Assembly: GCF_014212175.1 (NCBI RefSeq)
Contig: NZ_JACJVR010000068.1
Location: forward strand, 34,522-98,521
Source of the DNA: Cohnella xylanilytica
Lineage (GTDB): Bacteria > Bacillota > Bacilli > Paenibacillales > Paenibacillaceae
Length of the DNA stretch: 64,000 nucleotides
Direction of reading: 5' to 3'
In this document: piece after piece, positions 8,620 to 17,807 of the stretch
How positions within the stretch are numbered: the stretch's first letter is position 1
Layout: every line of letters starts with the position of its first letter
Made by a program: the position numbers and the translations under genes
Notes under the pieces: generated by a model
The model's input: the letters and a program-made list of their open reading frames with translations, nothing else
Databases searched by the model: none
Told to the model about the DNA's origin: nothing

Positions 8620-9255
8620 ATGCTGAGCGGGATCATTCTGGCCGGGGGCGCGAAGCGGTCCATCCTCGGCGACATGAAGTCGTTGGCGCCCATGAACGGG
8701 GAGACGCTGATCGAACGGCAGGTGCGCCTGCTCGGGCAGATCTGCGACGAGATCGTGATCGTCACGGATTCCCCGCGTTCCTACTTGCGATGCGTCAGCC
8801 CGCCGGTGCGGATCGTGTCGGACTACCGTCCCGGCGGAGGCCCGCTCGCCGGCATGGCGGCCGGCTTGTCCTTGGCCCAGCGGCCGTATGCCTGGATCGT
8901 CGGCTGCGACATGCCCGATCCGTCGCCCGCGGCCGCCAAGGCGATGCTGCGGAAGCTGGTCTCCGGGGTGGACGCCGTGTGGCCTTCCGACGGGAACGGC
9001 CCCCATCCGCTGCACGGGGTGTACGACTGCCGCTGCGCCCCCCGGATCGCCGCCCTGGCGGAATCCGGGGAGACTTCGCTCTCGACGCTGCCGGCCTGCC
9101 TGGCCTGGGAGGAACTGACCGAGGGAGAGTGCGCGCAGCTCGGCATCGGCTTCGGATTCATGTCGCGGATCGGAAGCGAAAGCGAAAGCGAAAGTGAAAG
9201 CGGAAGCGGAAGCGGGAGACGGCGGATGGCATTGACACAACATTCTCAAAGGTAA
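8620..9255 (+). CDS. mobA: Molybdenum cofactor guanylyltransferase-like NTP transferase
   Basis: A MobA-type nucleotidyltransferase that would attach GMP to molybdopterin. Visible family features are the N-terminal nucleotide loop GIILAGGAKRS, the second motif RPGGGPLAGMAAGL and the metal-binding GCDMPDPSP. The P-loop departs from the usual LAGG-x-S-x-R-M-G-x-D-K (here the spacing is longer and reads LGDMKSL), so activity is not certain. I start at 8620, where GGAGGAGAGGGAG lies 8-10 bases upstream and the protein begins right at the conserved strand; an ATG at 8593 would add nine charged residues. The C-terminus carries a Ser/Glu then Ser/Gly tail made by a hexanucleotide repeat. It diverges from fnr and precedes adhE. 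A molybdoenzyme client, such as formate dehydrogenase or nitrate reductase, is not in the window. Confidence 0.78.
   Translation: MLSGIILAGGAKRSILGDMKSLAPMNGETLIERQVRLLGQICDEIVIVTDSPRSYLRCVSPPVRIVSDYRPGGGPLAGMAAGLSLAQRPYAWIVGCDMPDPSPAAAKAMLRKLVSGVDAVWPSDGNGPHPLHGVYDCRCAPRIAALAESGETSLSTLPACLAWEELTEGECAQLGIGFGFMSRIGSESESESESGSGSGRRRMALTQHSQR
9172..9213 (+). repeat. Hexanucleotide microsatellite in the mobA 3' end
   Basis: Seven tandem hexamers of the form G(A/G)AAG(C/T), in frame, encoding alternating Glu-Ser and Gly-Ser near the C-terminus of MobA. Unit number could vary without breaking the frame. Confidence 0.85.
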
Positions 9256-9266
9256 GCCGCGTCGCT

Positions 9267-9309
9267 TGTGACGGAGTTCATAGTTGGCCCGCCGCGGGAA
9301 GCGTACGCT
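9267..9309 (+). promoter_or_regulatory. Fnr box and -10 element of the adhE-pflB-pflA unit
   Basis: TGTGA-CGGAGT-TCATA at 9267-9282 matches the Bacillus Fnr consensus TGTGA-N6-TCACA except at one position. A TACGCT hexamer at 9304-9309 could be the -10, giving a start near 9316. The box centre (about 9274.5) would then be at -41.5, the standard class II activator position. There is no good -35, as expected for an activator-dependent promoter. The geometry is inferred from sequence only. Confidence 0.6.
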
Positions 9310-9424
9310 TAAGGCAACGGTTCGGACGACGCCGTCGCGCTCGCTCCGCCGGGGATGCACGATTCGATTGGATTCGCAAAGCGGCTGCCGACCAAATCTA
9401 GAGAACTCGGAGGGAGAGAACCAG

Positions 9425-12034
9425 ATGGCTGTCAAAGAAAGTCCGATCAAGCAGACGCCGCCGAACGCGGCGGAGGAAGTGGAGAAGCTCGTCGCCAGGG
9501 CGAAGAAGGCCCAGGAAGCGTACCTGAAGCTGAGCCAGGAGCAGGTGGACTCCATCGTGCAGGCGATGGCGCTCGCGGGGCTGGAGAGGCACATGGAGCT
9601 GGCCAAGCTGGCGGTCGAGGAGACGGGAAGAGGCGTGTACGAGGATAAAATCACGAAGAACCTGTTCGCCACGGAATACATCTACCACAGCATCAAATAC
9701 GACAAGACGGTCGGCGTCATCGAGGACAATCCCTACGAGAGCTACCAGCAGGTGGCGGAGCCGGTCGGCGTCATCGCCGGCGTCACGCCCGTGACGAATC
9801 CGACGTCCACGACGATGTTCAAGTCGCTCATCGCCGCCAAGACGCGCAACCCGATCGTCTTCGCGTTCCATCCGTCGGCCCAGCGCTCCAGCTCGGAAGC
9901 CGCGAGGACGCTGCGGGAAGCGGCGGCGAAGGCCGGCGCTCCGGAGGACGCGATCCAGTGGATCGAGCATCCGTCCGTCGAAGCGACGCAGCTGCTCATG
10001 AACCATCCCGGCGTCGCGCTCGTGCTGGCGACCGGCGGGTCCGCGATGGTGAAGGCCGCCTACAGCACCGGGAAGCCGGCGCTCGGCGTCGGCCCCGGCA
10101 ACGTGCCGTGCCTGATCGAGAAGACGGCCGACGTCCAGCAGGCGGTCACGGACCTGATCCTGTCCAAGACGTTCGACAACGGCATGATCTGCGCTTCCGA
10201 GCAGGCGGTCATCGTCGAGGAGCCCATCTACGAGCAAGTGAAGAAGCTGATGAAGGACAACGGCTGCTACTTCCTGAACAAGGAGGAGACCGAAGCCGTC
10301 TCCAAGCTCGTCATCAACCCCGAGAAGTGCGCCGTCAACGCGGTCATCGTCGGCCAGCCGGCCGTCAAGATCGCCGAGATGGCGGGACTCGCGGTGCCGG
10401 CGGATACGAAGATTCTCGTCGCCGAGCTCCAAGGGGTGGGCGACGCCTACCCGCTGTCCGCGGAGAAGCTGAGCCCGGTGCTCGCGTGCTACAAGGTCAA
10501 GACGGCCGCGCAAGGCATCGAGCGGGCCGCCGAAGTCGTCGCCTACGGCGGCATGGGCCACTCGTCGGTCATCCATTCGCGCGACGAAGCGGTCGTCTCG
10601 GCGTTCGCCGCCAAGCTGCAGACGGGCCGGGTCATCGTCAACGCCCCGTCGACGCACGGCGCCATCGGCGACATCTACAACACGAACCTGCCGTCGCTGA
10701 CGCTCGGCTGCGGCTCCTACGGCCACAACTCGACGACGGCGAACGTAACCGCGGTCAACCTGATCAACGTCAAGCGGGTCGCCCGGCGGACGGTCAACAT
10801 GCAGTGGTTCAAGGTGCCGCCGAAAGTGTACTTCGAGCGGGGCGCGACGCAGTATCTGGAGAAAATGCCGGATATCTCGCGCGTCATGATCGTCACCGAC
10901 GCGACGATGGTCAAGCTCGGCTGCGTCGAGAAGCTTGAATACTACCTGCGCAAGCGGAAGACGCCGGTGTACCTCGAAGTGTTCTCCGACGTGGAGCCCG
11001 ACCCGTCGACCGACACCGTCGAGAAGGGGCGCGCGCTCATGGCGGCATTTCAGCCGGACTGCATTATCGCTCTCGGCGGCGGATCGCCGATGGACGCGGC
11101 GAAGGCGATGTGGTTGTTCTACGAATACCCGGACACCAGCTTCGATTCGCTTAAGCAGAAGTTCCTGGACATCCGCAAGCGCGTCTACAAGTACCCGCGG
11201 CTCGGCCGCAAGGCGAAGTTCGTGGCCATCCCGACGACGTCGGGGACGGGCTCGGAGGTGACGTCGTTCGCGGTCATCACCGACAAGAACAAGGGCAACA
11301 CCAAATACCCGCTCGCCGATTACGAGCTGACGCCGGACGTCGCCATCATCGACCCGGAATTCGTCTACAGCCTGCCGAAGACGGCGGTCGCGGACACCGG
11401 GATGGACGTGCTGACGCACGCCATCGAGGCTTACGTGTCGGTCATGGCGAACGACTACACGGACGGCTTGGCCTTGCAGGCGATCCGTCTCGTGTTCGAC
11501 AACCTCGAGAAGTCGTTCCATACGGCCGATCCGCTCGCCCGGGAGAAGATGCACAACGCCTCGACGATCGCCGGCATGGCGTTCGCGAACGCTTTTCTCG
11601 GGATCAACCACAGCCTCGCGCACAAGTGGGGCGGCCAGTATCATACCGCGCACGGCCGGACGAACGCGATTCTGATGCCGCACGTCATCAAGTACAACGC
11701 GTTGAAGCCGACCAAGTTCGCTTCGTTCCCGAAGTACGGGCACTTCATCGCGGATCTGCGCTACGCCGAGATCGCCCGCATGCTGGGTCTGCCGGCGAAG
11801 ACGACGGAGGAGGGCGTCGGCAGCCTGATCACCGCCATCCGGAAGCTGAACGCGTCGCTCGGCATCCCCGAGAAGTTCGCGGATCTCGGCTTCGATCCGG
11901 CCGACTTCGAGGCGCGCGTCGACGGGCTGGCCGACCGGGCGTTCGAGGACCAGTGCACGACCGCCAATCCGAAGATGCCGCTCGTGACGGAGCTCGCGGA
12001 CGTGTATCGCAACGCTTTCTACGGCAGGTTCTGA
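9425..12034 (+). CDS. adhE: Bifunctional acetaldehyde/alcohol dehydrogenase AdhE
   Basis: An 869-residue fusion enzyme that turns acetyl-CoA into acetaldehyde and then ethanol, oxidising two NADH. Residues 1-440 are a CoA-acylating aldehyde dehydrogenase with the catalytic Cys at residue 256 in NGMICASEQ. Residues 460-869 are an iron-dependent alcohol dehydrogenase with the GGGSPMDAAKAMWLFYEYP cofactor loop and the metal ligands in GINHSLAHK and HTAHGRTNAI. Length is typical. The ATG at 9425 follows GGAGGGAGAG by a few bases, and the 141 in-frame bases upstream hold the Fnr-type promoter instead. It is the first gene of a fermentation unit with pflB and pflA, consuming the acetyl-CoA made by pyruvate formate-lyase and regenerating NAD. 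Confidence 0.97.
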   Translation: MAVKESPIKQTPPNAAEEVEKLVARAKKAQEAYLKLSQEQVDSIVQAMALAGLERHMELAKLAVEETGRGVYEDKITKNLFATEYIYHSIKYDKTVGVIEDNPYESYQQVAEPVGVIAGVTPVTNPTSTTMFKSLIAAKTRNPIVFAFHPSAQRSSSEAARTLREAAAKAGAPEDAIQWIEHPSVEATQLLMNHPGVALVLATGGSAMVKAAYSTGKPALGVGPGNVPCLIEKTADVQQAVTDLILSKTFDNGMICASEQAVIVEEPIYEQVKKLMKDNGCYFLNKEETEAVSKLVINPEKCAVNAVIVGQPAVKIAEMAGLAVPADTKILVAELQGVGDAYPLSAEKLSPVLACYKVKTAAQGIERAAEVVAYGGMGHSSVIHSRDEAVVSAFAAKLQTGRVIVNAPSTHGAIGDIYNTNLPSLTLGCGSYGHNSTTANVTAVNLINVKRVARRTVNMQWFKVPPKVYFERGATQYLEKMPDISRVMIVTDATMVKLGCVEKLEYYLRKRKTPVYLEVFSDVEPDPSTDTVEKGRALMAAFQPDCIIALGGGSPMDAAKAMWLFYEYPDTSFDSLKQKFLDIRKRVYKYPRLGRKAKFVAIPTTSGTGSEVTSFAVITDKNKGNTKYPLADYELTPDVAIIDPEFVYSLPKTAVADTGMDVLTHAIEAYVSVMANDYTDGLALQAIRLVFDNLEKSFHTADPLAREKMHNASTIAGMAFANAFLGINHSLAHKWGGQYHTAHGRTNAILMPHVIKYNALKPTKFASFPKYGHFIADLRYAEIARMLGLPAKTTEEGVGSLITAIRKLNASLGIPEKFADLGFDPADFEARVDGLADRAFEDQCTTANPKMPLVTELADVYRNAFYGRF

Positions 12035-12112
12035 GCAAGCGGCGGAAGACGAGGCCGGCCCGGCGGGCGGGAGGGCCTCCTTCGCCGATCCTATTCGGGA
12101 GGTGCTTCGATC

Positions 12113-14383
12113 ATGGCGAAGCTGGAAGACGAAGTGCGGCGGCGGCTGTCCGAGGACAACCCCTGGCGGAAGTTCGCGGGAGGGCCTTGGCGGGACCGCG
12201 TGGACGTGGCGGGTTTTATCGCGTCGAACGTGACGCCTTACGAAGGGGACGAGAGGTTCCTGGCGCCGCCGACGGATAATACGCGGGAGCTGTGGGAGCG
12301 GGTGCTGGAGCTGATGCGGAAGGAGCGCGAGAACGGCGGCGTGCTCGACGTCGACGTGAACACGGTGTCCACGATCACGTCCCATGCGCCGGGGTACATC
12401 GACAAGGAGAAGGAGACCGTCGTCGGCCTGCAGACCGACGCTCCCCTGAAGCGCTCGGTGCAGCCGTTCGGAGGCATCCGGATGGTCGTCGACGCTTGCG
12501 AGGCGTACGGCTACAAGCTTCCCGCCGAGATCGAGCGGCTGTTCGCGGACATTCGCAAGACGCATAACCAAGGCGTGTTCGACGCTTATACGACGGAGAT
12601 GAGAACGGCGCGGAAGGCCGGCATCATCACGGGGCTGCCGGACGCGTACGGAAGAGGGCGCATCATCGGCGACTACCGCCGGGTCGCCTTGTACGGGGTA
12701 GACCGGCTGGTCGCGGAGAAAAAGAAGGAGCTGCTCGAACTCGAAGCGGGAGCGATGACCGAGGACGTCATCCGGCTTCGGGAGGAGCTGTCCGAGCAGA
12801 TCCGCAGCCTCGGGGAGCTGGCCGCGATGGCCGCTTCCTACGGCTTCGACGTCTCCCGTCCGGCCGCCGACGCGCGCGAGGCGTTCCAATGGCTGTACTT
12901 CGCCTACCTGGCGGCGATCAAGGAGCAGAACGGGGCGGCGATGAGCCTCGGCCGCGTCTCCAGCTTCCTCGATATTTATATCGAACGGGACATCGCGGAA
13001 GGGACGCTGACGGAGACCGAGGCGCAGGAGCTGGTCGATCACTTCGTCATGAAGCTTCGGCTCGTCAAGTTCCTCCGGACCCCGGACTACAACGAGCTGT
13101 TCAGCGGAGACCCGACCTGGGTCACCGAATCGATCGGAGGCATGGGCCTGGACGGTCGGACGCGCGTGACGCGCAACTCGTTCCGGTTCCTGCACACCCT
13201 CTACAACCTCGGCCCCGCGCCCGAGCCGAACCTCACGGTGCTCTGGTCCGAGCTGCTGCCGGAGCCGTTCAAGCGCTACTGCGCGCGGGTGTCGATCGAG
13301 ACGAGCTCGATCCAGTACGAGAACGACGAGCTGATGCGGCCGCTGTTCGGGGACGACTACGGCATCGCCTGCTGCGTGTCCGCCATGCGGATCGGCAAGC
13401 AGATGCAGTTCTTCGGCGCCCGGGCCAACCTGGCGAAGGCGCTCTTGTACGCGATCAACGGCGGCGTCGACGAGAAGCTCGGCGTCCAGGTCGGCCCGAA
13501 GACGGCCCCGATCGCGGGCGGCGTTCTCGATTACGCCGAAGTGCGCGAGAAGTACGACGCGGTGCTCGAGTGGCTGGCGGAGCTGTATATCAACACGCTG
13601 AACGTCATCCATTACATGCATGACAAATACTGCTACGAGCGGATCGAGATGGCCTTGCACGACCGCGACATCGTCCGCACGATGGCGACCGGCATCGCCG
13701 GCTTGTCCGTCGTCGCCGACAGCCTGAGCGCGATCCGGTACGCGAAGGTGAAGCCGGTCCGCAACGAGAAGGGGATCGCCGTCGACTTCGAGATCGAGGG
13801 GGACTATCCCCAATACGGCAACAACGACGAGCGCGTCGACCGGATCGCGGTCGAGCTGGCCGAGGCATTCATGGCCAAGCTGCGCAAGCACAAGACGTAC
13901 CGCGATTCGATCCCGACGCTGTCGGTGCTGACGATCACGTCGAACGTCGTGTACGGCAAGAAGACGGGCAGCACGCCGGACGGGCGCAAGGCGGGCGAGC
14001 CGTTCGCCCCGGGCGCGAACCCGATGCACGGACGCGACCGGAAGGGCGCGCTCGCGTCGCTCGGCTCGGTAGCGAAGATCCCGTACGCAAGCTGCCAGGA
14101 CGGCATCTCGAACACGTTCTCGATCGTGCCGAAGGCGCTCGGACGGGAGGACGCCGCGAGAATCGACAACCTCGTCTCGATGCTGGACGGCTATTCGGTC
14201 AGCGGCGGGCACCATCTGAACGTCAACGTGTTCGACCGCGAGCGGCTGCTGGACGCGATGGAGCATCCGGAGCGGTACCCGCAGCTGACGATCCGCGTGT
14301 CGGGCTACGCGGTCAACTTCATCAAGCTGACGCGCGAGCAGCAGCTCGACGTCATTAACCGGACGTTCCACGGCAGCATCTGA
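12113..14383 (+). CDS. pflB: Pyruvate formate-lyase (formate C-acetyltransferase)
   Basis: Glycyl-radical enzyme that splits pyruvate and CoA into acetyl-CoA and formate without oxygen. It is 756 residues, the normal length. The adjacent active-site cysteines are at residues 420-421 ([10 protein letters not shown]), and the radical glycine is at 731 in RVSGYAVNF. The ATG at 12113 has GGGAGGTG upstream. It follows adhE by 78 bases with no terminator and is followed by its activating enzyme, so all three are probably transcribed together from the Fnr-type promoter at 9267-9309. The radical makes it oxygen-sensitive, which fits anaerobic expression. Confidence 0.97.
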   Translation: MAKLEDEVRRRLSEDNPWRKFAGGPWRDRVDVAGFIASNVTPYEGDERFLAPPTDNTRELWERVLELMRKERENGGVLDVDVNTVSTITSHAPGYIDKEKETVVGLQTDAPLKRSVQPFGGIRMVVDACEAYGYKLPAEIERLFADIRKTHNQGVFDAYTTEMRTARKAGIITGLPDAYGRGRIIGDYRRVALYGVDRLVAEKKKELLELEAGAMTEDVIRLREELSEQIRSLGELAAMAASYGFDVSRPAADAREAFQWLYFAYLAAIKEQNGAAMSLGRVSSFLDIYIERDIAEGTLTETEAQELVDHFVMKLRLVKFLRTPDYNELFSGDPTWVTESIGGMGLDGRTRVTRNSFRFLHTLYNLGPAPEPNLTVLWSELLPEPFKRYCARVSIETSSIQYENDELMRPLFGDDYGIACCVSAMRIGKQMQFFGARANLAKALLYAINGGVDEKLGVQVGPKTAPIAGGVLDYAEVREKYDAVLEWLAELYINTLNVIHYMHDKYCYERIEMALHDRDIVRTMATGIAGLSVVADSLSAIRYAKVKPVRNEKGIAVDFEIEGDYPQYGNNDERVDRIAVELAEAFMAKLRKHKTYRDSIPTLSVLTITSNVVYGKKTGSTPDGRKAGEPFAPGANPMHGRDRKGALASLGSVAKIPYASCQDGISNTFSIVPKALGREDAARIDNLVSMLDGYSVSGGHHLNVNVFDRERLLDAMEHPERYPQLTIRVSGYAVNFIKLTREQQLDVINRTFHGSI

Positions 14384-14417
14384 CCGCTGGGACGCCGCGC
14401 GGGAGGGGGGCGCGTCA

Positions 14418-14463
14418 GGCAAGGCCCGAGCCGGTCGCCCCCTTGCCCGGCATGCCTGCCGGG
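14418..14463 (+). other. Two mutually exclusive RNA stems between pflB and pflA
   Basis: GGCAAGG (14418-14424) can pair with CCTTGCC (14441-14447), while CCCGGCA-TGCC-TGCCGGG (14446-14463) forms a tight hairpin overlapping it by two bases. There is no T-run, so this is not a standard terminator. It may tune pflA expression relative to pflB or act as a processing site. Confidence 0.35.
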
Positions 14464-14521
14464 AAGAACCGGGAGTCCGGGAAGAGAATGATAGGAAGGA
14501 TTCGGAAGGAGCGTGAAGGCC

Positions 14522-15313
14522 GTGCGAGCGTTAGGCCGCATTCACTCGATGGAGACGTTCGGCACCGTAGACGGCCCCGGCATCCGCTTCGTTCTGTTCC
14601 TGCAGGGCTGCGCCCTGCAATGCGGGTACTGCCATAACCCGGACACGTGGAGCCCGGACGGGGGCCGGGGAATGAGCGTAGACGAGGTGCTGGCGGAGAT
14701 CGAGCCTTACGTTCCGTATTATTCGCGCTCGGGCGGCGGCATTACCGTGACGGGAGGAGAGCCGACGCTGCAGGCTCCCTTCGTCGCGAGGCTGTTCGCG
14801 GAATGCAAGCGGCGCTGGGGCCTGCACACCGCTCTCGATTCGTCGGGCTTCTGCGATCCGCGCCACGCGGAGGAGCTGATCGCCGTCACCGATCTCGTGC
14901 TGCTCGACTTGAAGCTGATGGACCGGGAGCGGCATATCGCGCTGACGAGCCAGCCCAACGACCGCATTCTCGCGTTCGCCCGCTGGCTGGCGGAGCGGGG
15001 GACGCCGGCCTGGATCCGCCGCGTCGTCGTCCCCGGCATCACCGACGACTGCGAGGATCTCTCGGCGCTCGGACGCTTCGTCGGCCGGCTCGGCAACGTC
15101 CGCAAGCTCGAGCTGCTGCCGTATCACCGGATGGGCGTGTACAAATGGATCGAGCTCGGCCGGGACTATCCTCTCGAAGGAATCGGAACGCCGGGAGAGA
15201 AGGAGATGAAGCGGGCGAGGGAGATCGTGGAAGCGGCGCGGGCCGCGGCCAAGGATGACCATGCGGGATATAAAAACAGCCAAATCGAACATCGTTTTGA
15301 CGGGGATACTTGA
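14522..15313 (+). CDS. pflA: Pyruvate formate-lyase activating enzyme (radical SAM)
   Basis: Radical SAM enzyme that puts the glycyl radical on PflB. The [4Fe-4S] cysteines form the family motif C-x3-C-x2-C at residues 30, 34 and 37 (CALQCGYC). GITVTGGEPTLQ (SAM-binding GGE) and the late LLPYHRMGVYKW segment are also present. The GTG at 14522 is preferred because GGAAGGAG lies 10 bases upstream; the GTG at 14513 is almost touching it. Length (263 aa) is about 15 residues more than usual owing to a charged C-terminal tail. It follows pflB by about 140 bases that can fold into alternative stems. Confidence 0.95.
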   Translation: MRALGRIHSMETFGTVDGPGIRFVLFLQGCALQCGYCHNPDTWSPDGGRGMSVDEVLAEIEPYVPYYSRSGGGITVTGGEPTLQAPFVARLFAECKRRWGLHTALDSSGFCDPRHAEELIAVTDLVLLDLKLMDRERHIALTSQPNDRILAFARWLAERGTPAWIRRVVVPGITDDCEDLSALGRFVGRLGNVRKLELLPYHRMGVYKWIELGRDYPLEGIGTPGEKEMKRAREIVEAARAAAKDDHAGYKNSQIEHRFDGDT

Positions 15314-15391
15314 AGTAAGATGAACAATACAGGGCCGCGCTGAAGGAAGGGCCGGCCTCTTCACTTCATCGTAACGGAGGGTTCCCATTAC

Positions 15392-16468
15392 ATGGCTGCA
15401 TCTGACAAAATCCGCATCGGCCTGATCGGCGCGGGCAATATCGGCAACGTGCATCTGCAAGAATTCGGCAAGCTGGCCGGCGAGTGCGAGATCGTCGCCA
15501 TTACGGACGTTTATCTGCCGCTGGCGGAACAGCGGGCGCAGCAATACGGCATCGCCAACGTCTCGCCGTCTCCGGAAGCGCTTATCGCGCGCGACGACAT
15601 CGACGCGGTCATCGTCGCCGTCCCGAACAAAGCCCACGCCCCGCTGTCCATCCTGGCGCTGGAGAACGGCAAGCACGTGCTTCTGGAGAAGCCGATGGGC
15701 CTCGACGCCGCGGCGGCGAAGGACATCGTCCGCGCCCAGAAGCGCTACGGCAAGACGGTTATGGTCGCGCACCAGATGCGCTGGGATTGGCTGCCTCTGC
15801 AGGTCAAGGACCAGATCGACCGCGGCGAGCTCGGCCATATCTACACGGCCAAGACCGGCTGGTACCGCCGCAAGGGCATTCCCGGCTGGGGCACCTGGTT
15901 CACGCAGCACGCCGAATCCGGCGGCGGCCCGCTGATCGACATCGGCGTGCACATGCTCGACCTCGCCTTCCACCTGATGGGCGAGCCGAAGCCGGTATCC
16001 GTCTACGGTTCGACTTACGCCGAATTCGGTCCGCGCAAGAAGGGGATCGGCACTTGGGGCAAGCCGAACTGGAACGGCACGTACGACGTCGAGGACCTGG
16101 CCACGGCGATCATCAAGATGGAGAACGGCGCTTCGCTGACGCTGGAAGTGAGCTGGGCGGTCCATATGGACACGGACAGCGCTCCGTTCGTGCATCTGAT
16201 GGGCTCCGAAGGCGGCGCCTTCCTGCGCGGCAACGAAGGCAAGTTCCTGACGGAGCGGTTCGACCGCACGGTCGACGTTCCGCTGATCGCGCCGGAGGAC
16301 GACGAGGGCTCCCGCGTTCGCCTCAGCCGCCACTTCCTGGGATGCATCCGCGAAGGCAAGACCCCGTGGACGTCGGCGGAGACCGGGCTGCGCAGCAACC
16401 TGATCATCGACGCGATCTACGAATCCTCCCGTACCGGCGGCGAAGTGAAGCTGGACTGGAGTCTGTAA
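15392..16468 (+). CDS. Gfo/Idh/MocA family oxidoreductase
   Basis: NAD(P)-dependent sugar or inositol-type dehydrogenase, 358 residues. The Rossmann loop GLIGAGNIGNVHLQEF is at residues 9-24 and the family motif EKPMGLD near residue 95. The C-terminal alpha/beta domain (GGGPLIDIGVHMLDLAFHLMG) carries the catalytic-region histidine. The ATG is preceded by GGAGGG. It is a single-gene unit followed by a strong terminator. The substrate cannot be deduced, since the family covers glucose-6-phosphate analogues, inositols, uronates and amino sugars, and no pathway gene sits next to it. Confidence 0.92.
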   Translation: MAASDKIRIGLIGAGNIGNVHLQEFGKLAGECEIVAITDVYLPLAEQRAQQYGIANVSPSPEALIARDDIDAVIVAVPNKAHAPLSILALENGKHVLLEKPMGLDAAAAKDIVRAQKRYGKTVMVAHQMRWDWLPLQVKDQIDRGELGHIYTAKTGWYRRKGIPGWGTWFTQHAESGGGPLIDIGVHMLDLAFHLMGEPKPVSVYGSTYAEFGPRKKGIGTWGKPNWNGTYDVEDLATAIIKMENGASLTLEVSWAVHMDTDSAPFVHLMGSEGGAFLRGNEGKFLTERFDRTVDVPLIAPEDDEGSRVRLSRHFLGCIREGKTPWTSAETGLRSNLIIDAIYESSRTGGEVKLDWSL

Positions 16469-16490
16469 GACGAGCAGGCTAGACAACGAG

Positions 16491-16518
16491 AGCCGCTTCC
16501 TTCGGGAGGCGGCTTTTT
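16491..16518 (+). terminator. Rho-independent terminator
   Basis: AGCCGCTTCC pairs with GGAGGCGGCT around a TTCG tetraloop, followed by TTTTT. It ends the oxidoreductase gene. Confidence 0.93.
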
Positions 16519-16631
16519 CGTCCGCTCGTACGCGGTACGAAACGTCACATGAGCTGTGGAGCAAGCGACTGTTCCCCTATCCCGACATCCCTCTTCTACA
16601 AAAACACTCCCCATAACAGCCGATCCATGTT

Positions 16632-16651
16632 ACGATTTATGACATAATCGT
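16632..16651 (+). promoter_or_regulatory. Inverted repeat over the nickel permease promoter
   Basis: ACGAT-N10-ATCGT with an inner palindrome TATG-A-CATA. It covers a CATAAT that could be the -10 hexamer, about 50 bp before the permease start. I infer an operator for a metal-sensing repressor; the regulator is not in the window. Confidence 0.45.
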
Positions 16652-16701
16652 CGCGGCCGCCTGAACTCGGAGCGATATCCTGCTAACGGAGGAGAGATGT
16701 T

Positions 16702-17721
16702 ATGTGGAATAAAGGGTGGGCCGTACGCCGCTCCTGGATGGGGTACTTCGGGTTCGTCGCGCTGCTGCACGCCGCCGGGTTCGCCGGCCTCTTCCTCGCC
16801 TGGAGAAGCGAGCCGGCCATGCTCAGCATGGGGCTGCTCGCGTACTCTCTCGGCCTGCGCCATGCCTTCGACGCCGATCATATCGCCGCGATCGACAACA
16901 CGGTGCGCAAGCTGCTGGAGCAGAAGCGAAGCCCGATGGGCGTCGGCTTCTACTTCTCCCTCGGCCATTCGTCGGTCGTCTTCCTGCTCGTCGTCGCGAT
17001 CGCGTTCTCGGTGCATGGAATCCAGTCCAACATGCCCCTGTTCGAGCGGGTCGGCGGGGTCGTGGGAGCGTCCGTGTCCGGCGTCTTCCTCGTCTTCATC
17101 GGCGCGATGAACCTGTTCGTCCTGATCGGCATGCTGCGAACGATGCGCAAGCTGAGAAGAGGGGACATCCGGGCGGAAGAGATAGGCGGGGAGCACGCTC
17201 ACGGAGGGTGGCTGTCGAAGCTGACGAAGCCGCTGCTCCGCTTCGTCGGGCGAAGCTGGCACGTCTATCCGCTCGGCTTCCTGTTCGGCCTCGGCTTCGA
17301 CACCGCGACGGAGATCGGCCTCCTGGCCATGTCCGCCGGAGCGGCCCAGCATTCGGTCTCCGTCCTCGGCATCCTGTCCTTGCCGATCCTGTTCGCCGCG
17401 GGCATGAGCCTCATGGATACGGCGGACGGCATGTTCATGACGAACGCGTACCGATGGGCGTTCTCCGATCCGATCCGCAAGCTGCGGTACAACGCGGCGG
17501 TAACGGCCGTCTCGGTCGCCGCGGCGCTGCTGATCGGAACGGTCGAATTGATCCAGGTGCTCGCGGAGCAATTCCGGCTTCGGGCCGCCTTCTTCCGCTG
17601 GATCGAAGGGCTCGGCTTCGGAGCTCTCGGGTACGGGCTCGTGCTGCTGTTCCTGCTCGCGTGGGTCGTCTCGATGCTGGTCTGGAAGGGCCTGAAGCCT
17701 CAGAAGCGGTTTACCGCCTAG
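16702..17721 (+). CDS. Nickel/cobalt permease (NiCoT, HoxN/NixA type)
   Basis: High-affinity nickel or cobalt uptake protein of the NiCoT family, 339 residues with about eight membrane segments. The family signature in the second segment is exact, RHAFDADHIAAIDN (H-x4-D-H). LGFDTATEIGLLAM and FAAGMSLMDTADGMFM are the other conserved blocks. A short His-containing loop (GGEHAHGG) lies in the central cytoplasmic region. The ATG has GGAGAG upstream. Nickel could feed urease, hydrogenase, glyoxalase or Ni-SOD; none of these is adjacent, so the client is unknown. The promoter carries a dyad suitable for metal control. Confidence 0.93.
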   Translation: MWNKGWAVRRSWMGYFGFVALLHAAGFAGLFLAWRSEPAMLSMGLLAYSLGLRHAFDADHIAAIDNTVRKLLEQKRSPMGVGFYFSLGHSSVVFLLVVAIAFSVHGIQSNMPLFERVGGVVGASVSGVFLVFIGAMNLFVLIGMLRTMRKLRRGDIRAEEIGGEHAHGGWLSKLTKPLLRFVGRSWHVYPLGFLFGLGFDTATEIGLLAMSAGAAQHSVSVLGILSLPILFAAGMSLMDTADGMFMTNAYRWAFSDPIRKLRYNAAVTAVSVAAALLIGTVELIQVLAEQFRLRAAFFRWIEGLGFGALGYGLVLLFLLAWVVSMLVWKGLKPQKRFTA

Positions 17722-17807
17722 TCGCCGCGCGCGCTTGACTCTTCCCTTTTCTCGAACGATTGTTCATGATAGAGGGAAGAACGCGACGAAGGGGATGTGT
17801 GCAGGAC

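Noticed and set aside
9398..14422. Very long minus-strand open frame (about 1670 codons) across adhE and pflB
   Set aside because: It is an antisense shadow caused by high GC at third codon positions. Its product is Arg/Asp/Val-rich without domains, and the plus-strand genes are unmistakable.
17735..17780. MerR autoregulatory promoter before merR
   Set aside because: A TTGACT and a TCTTCCCT/AGGGAAGA inverted repeat exist, but no -10 lies at 17-20 bp and the arms do not match the SDR operator.
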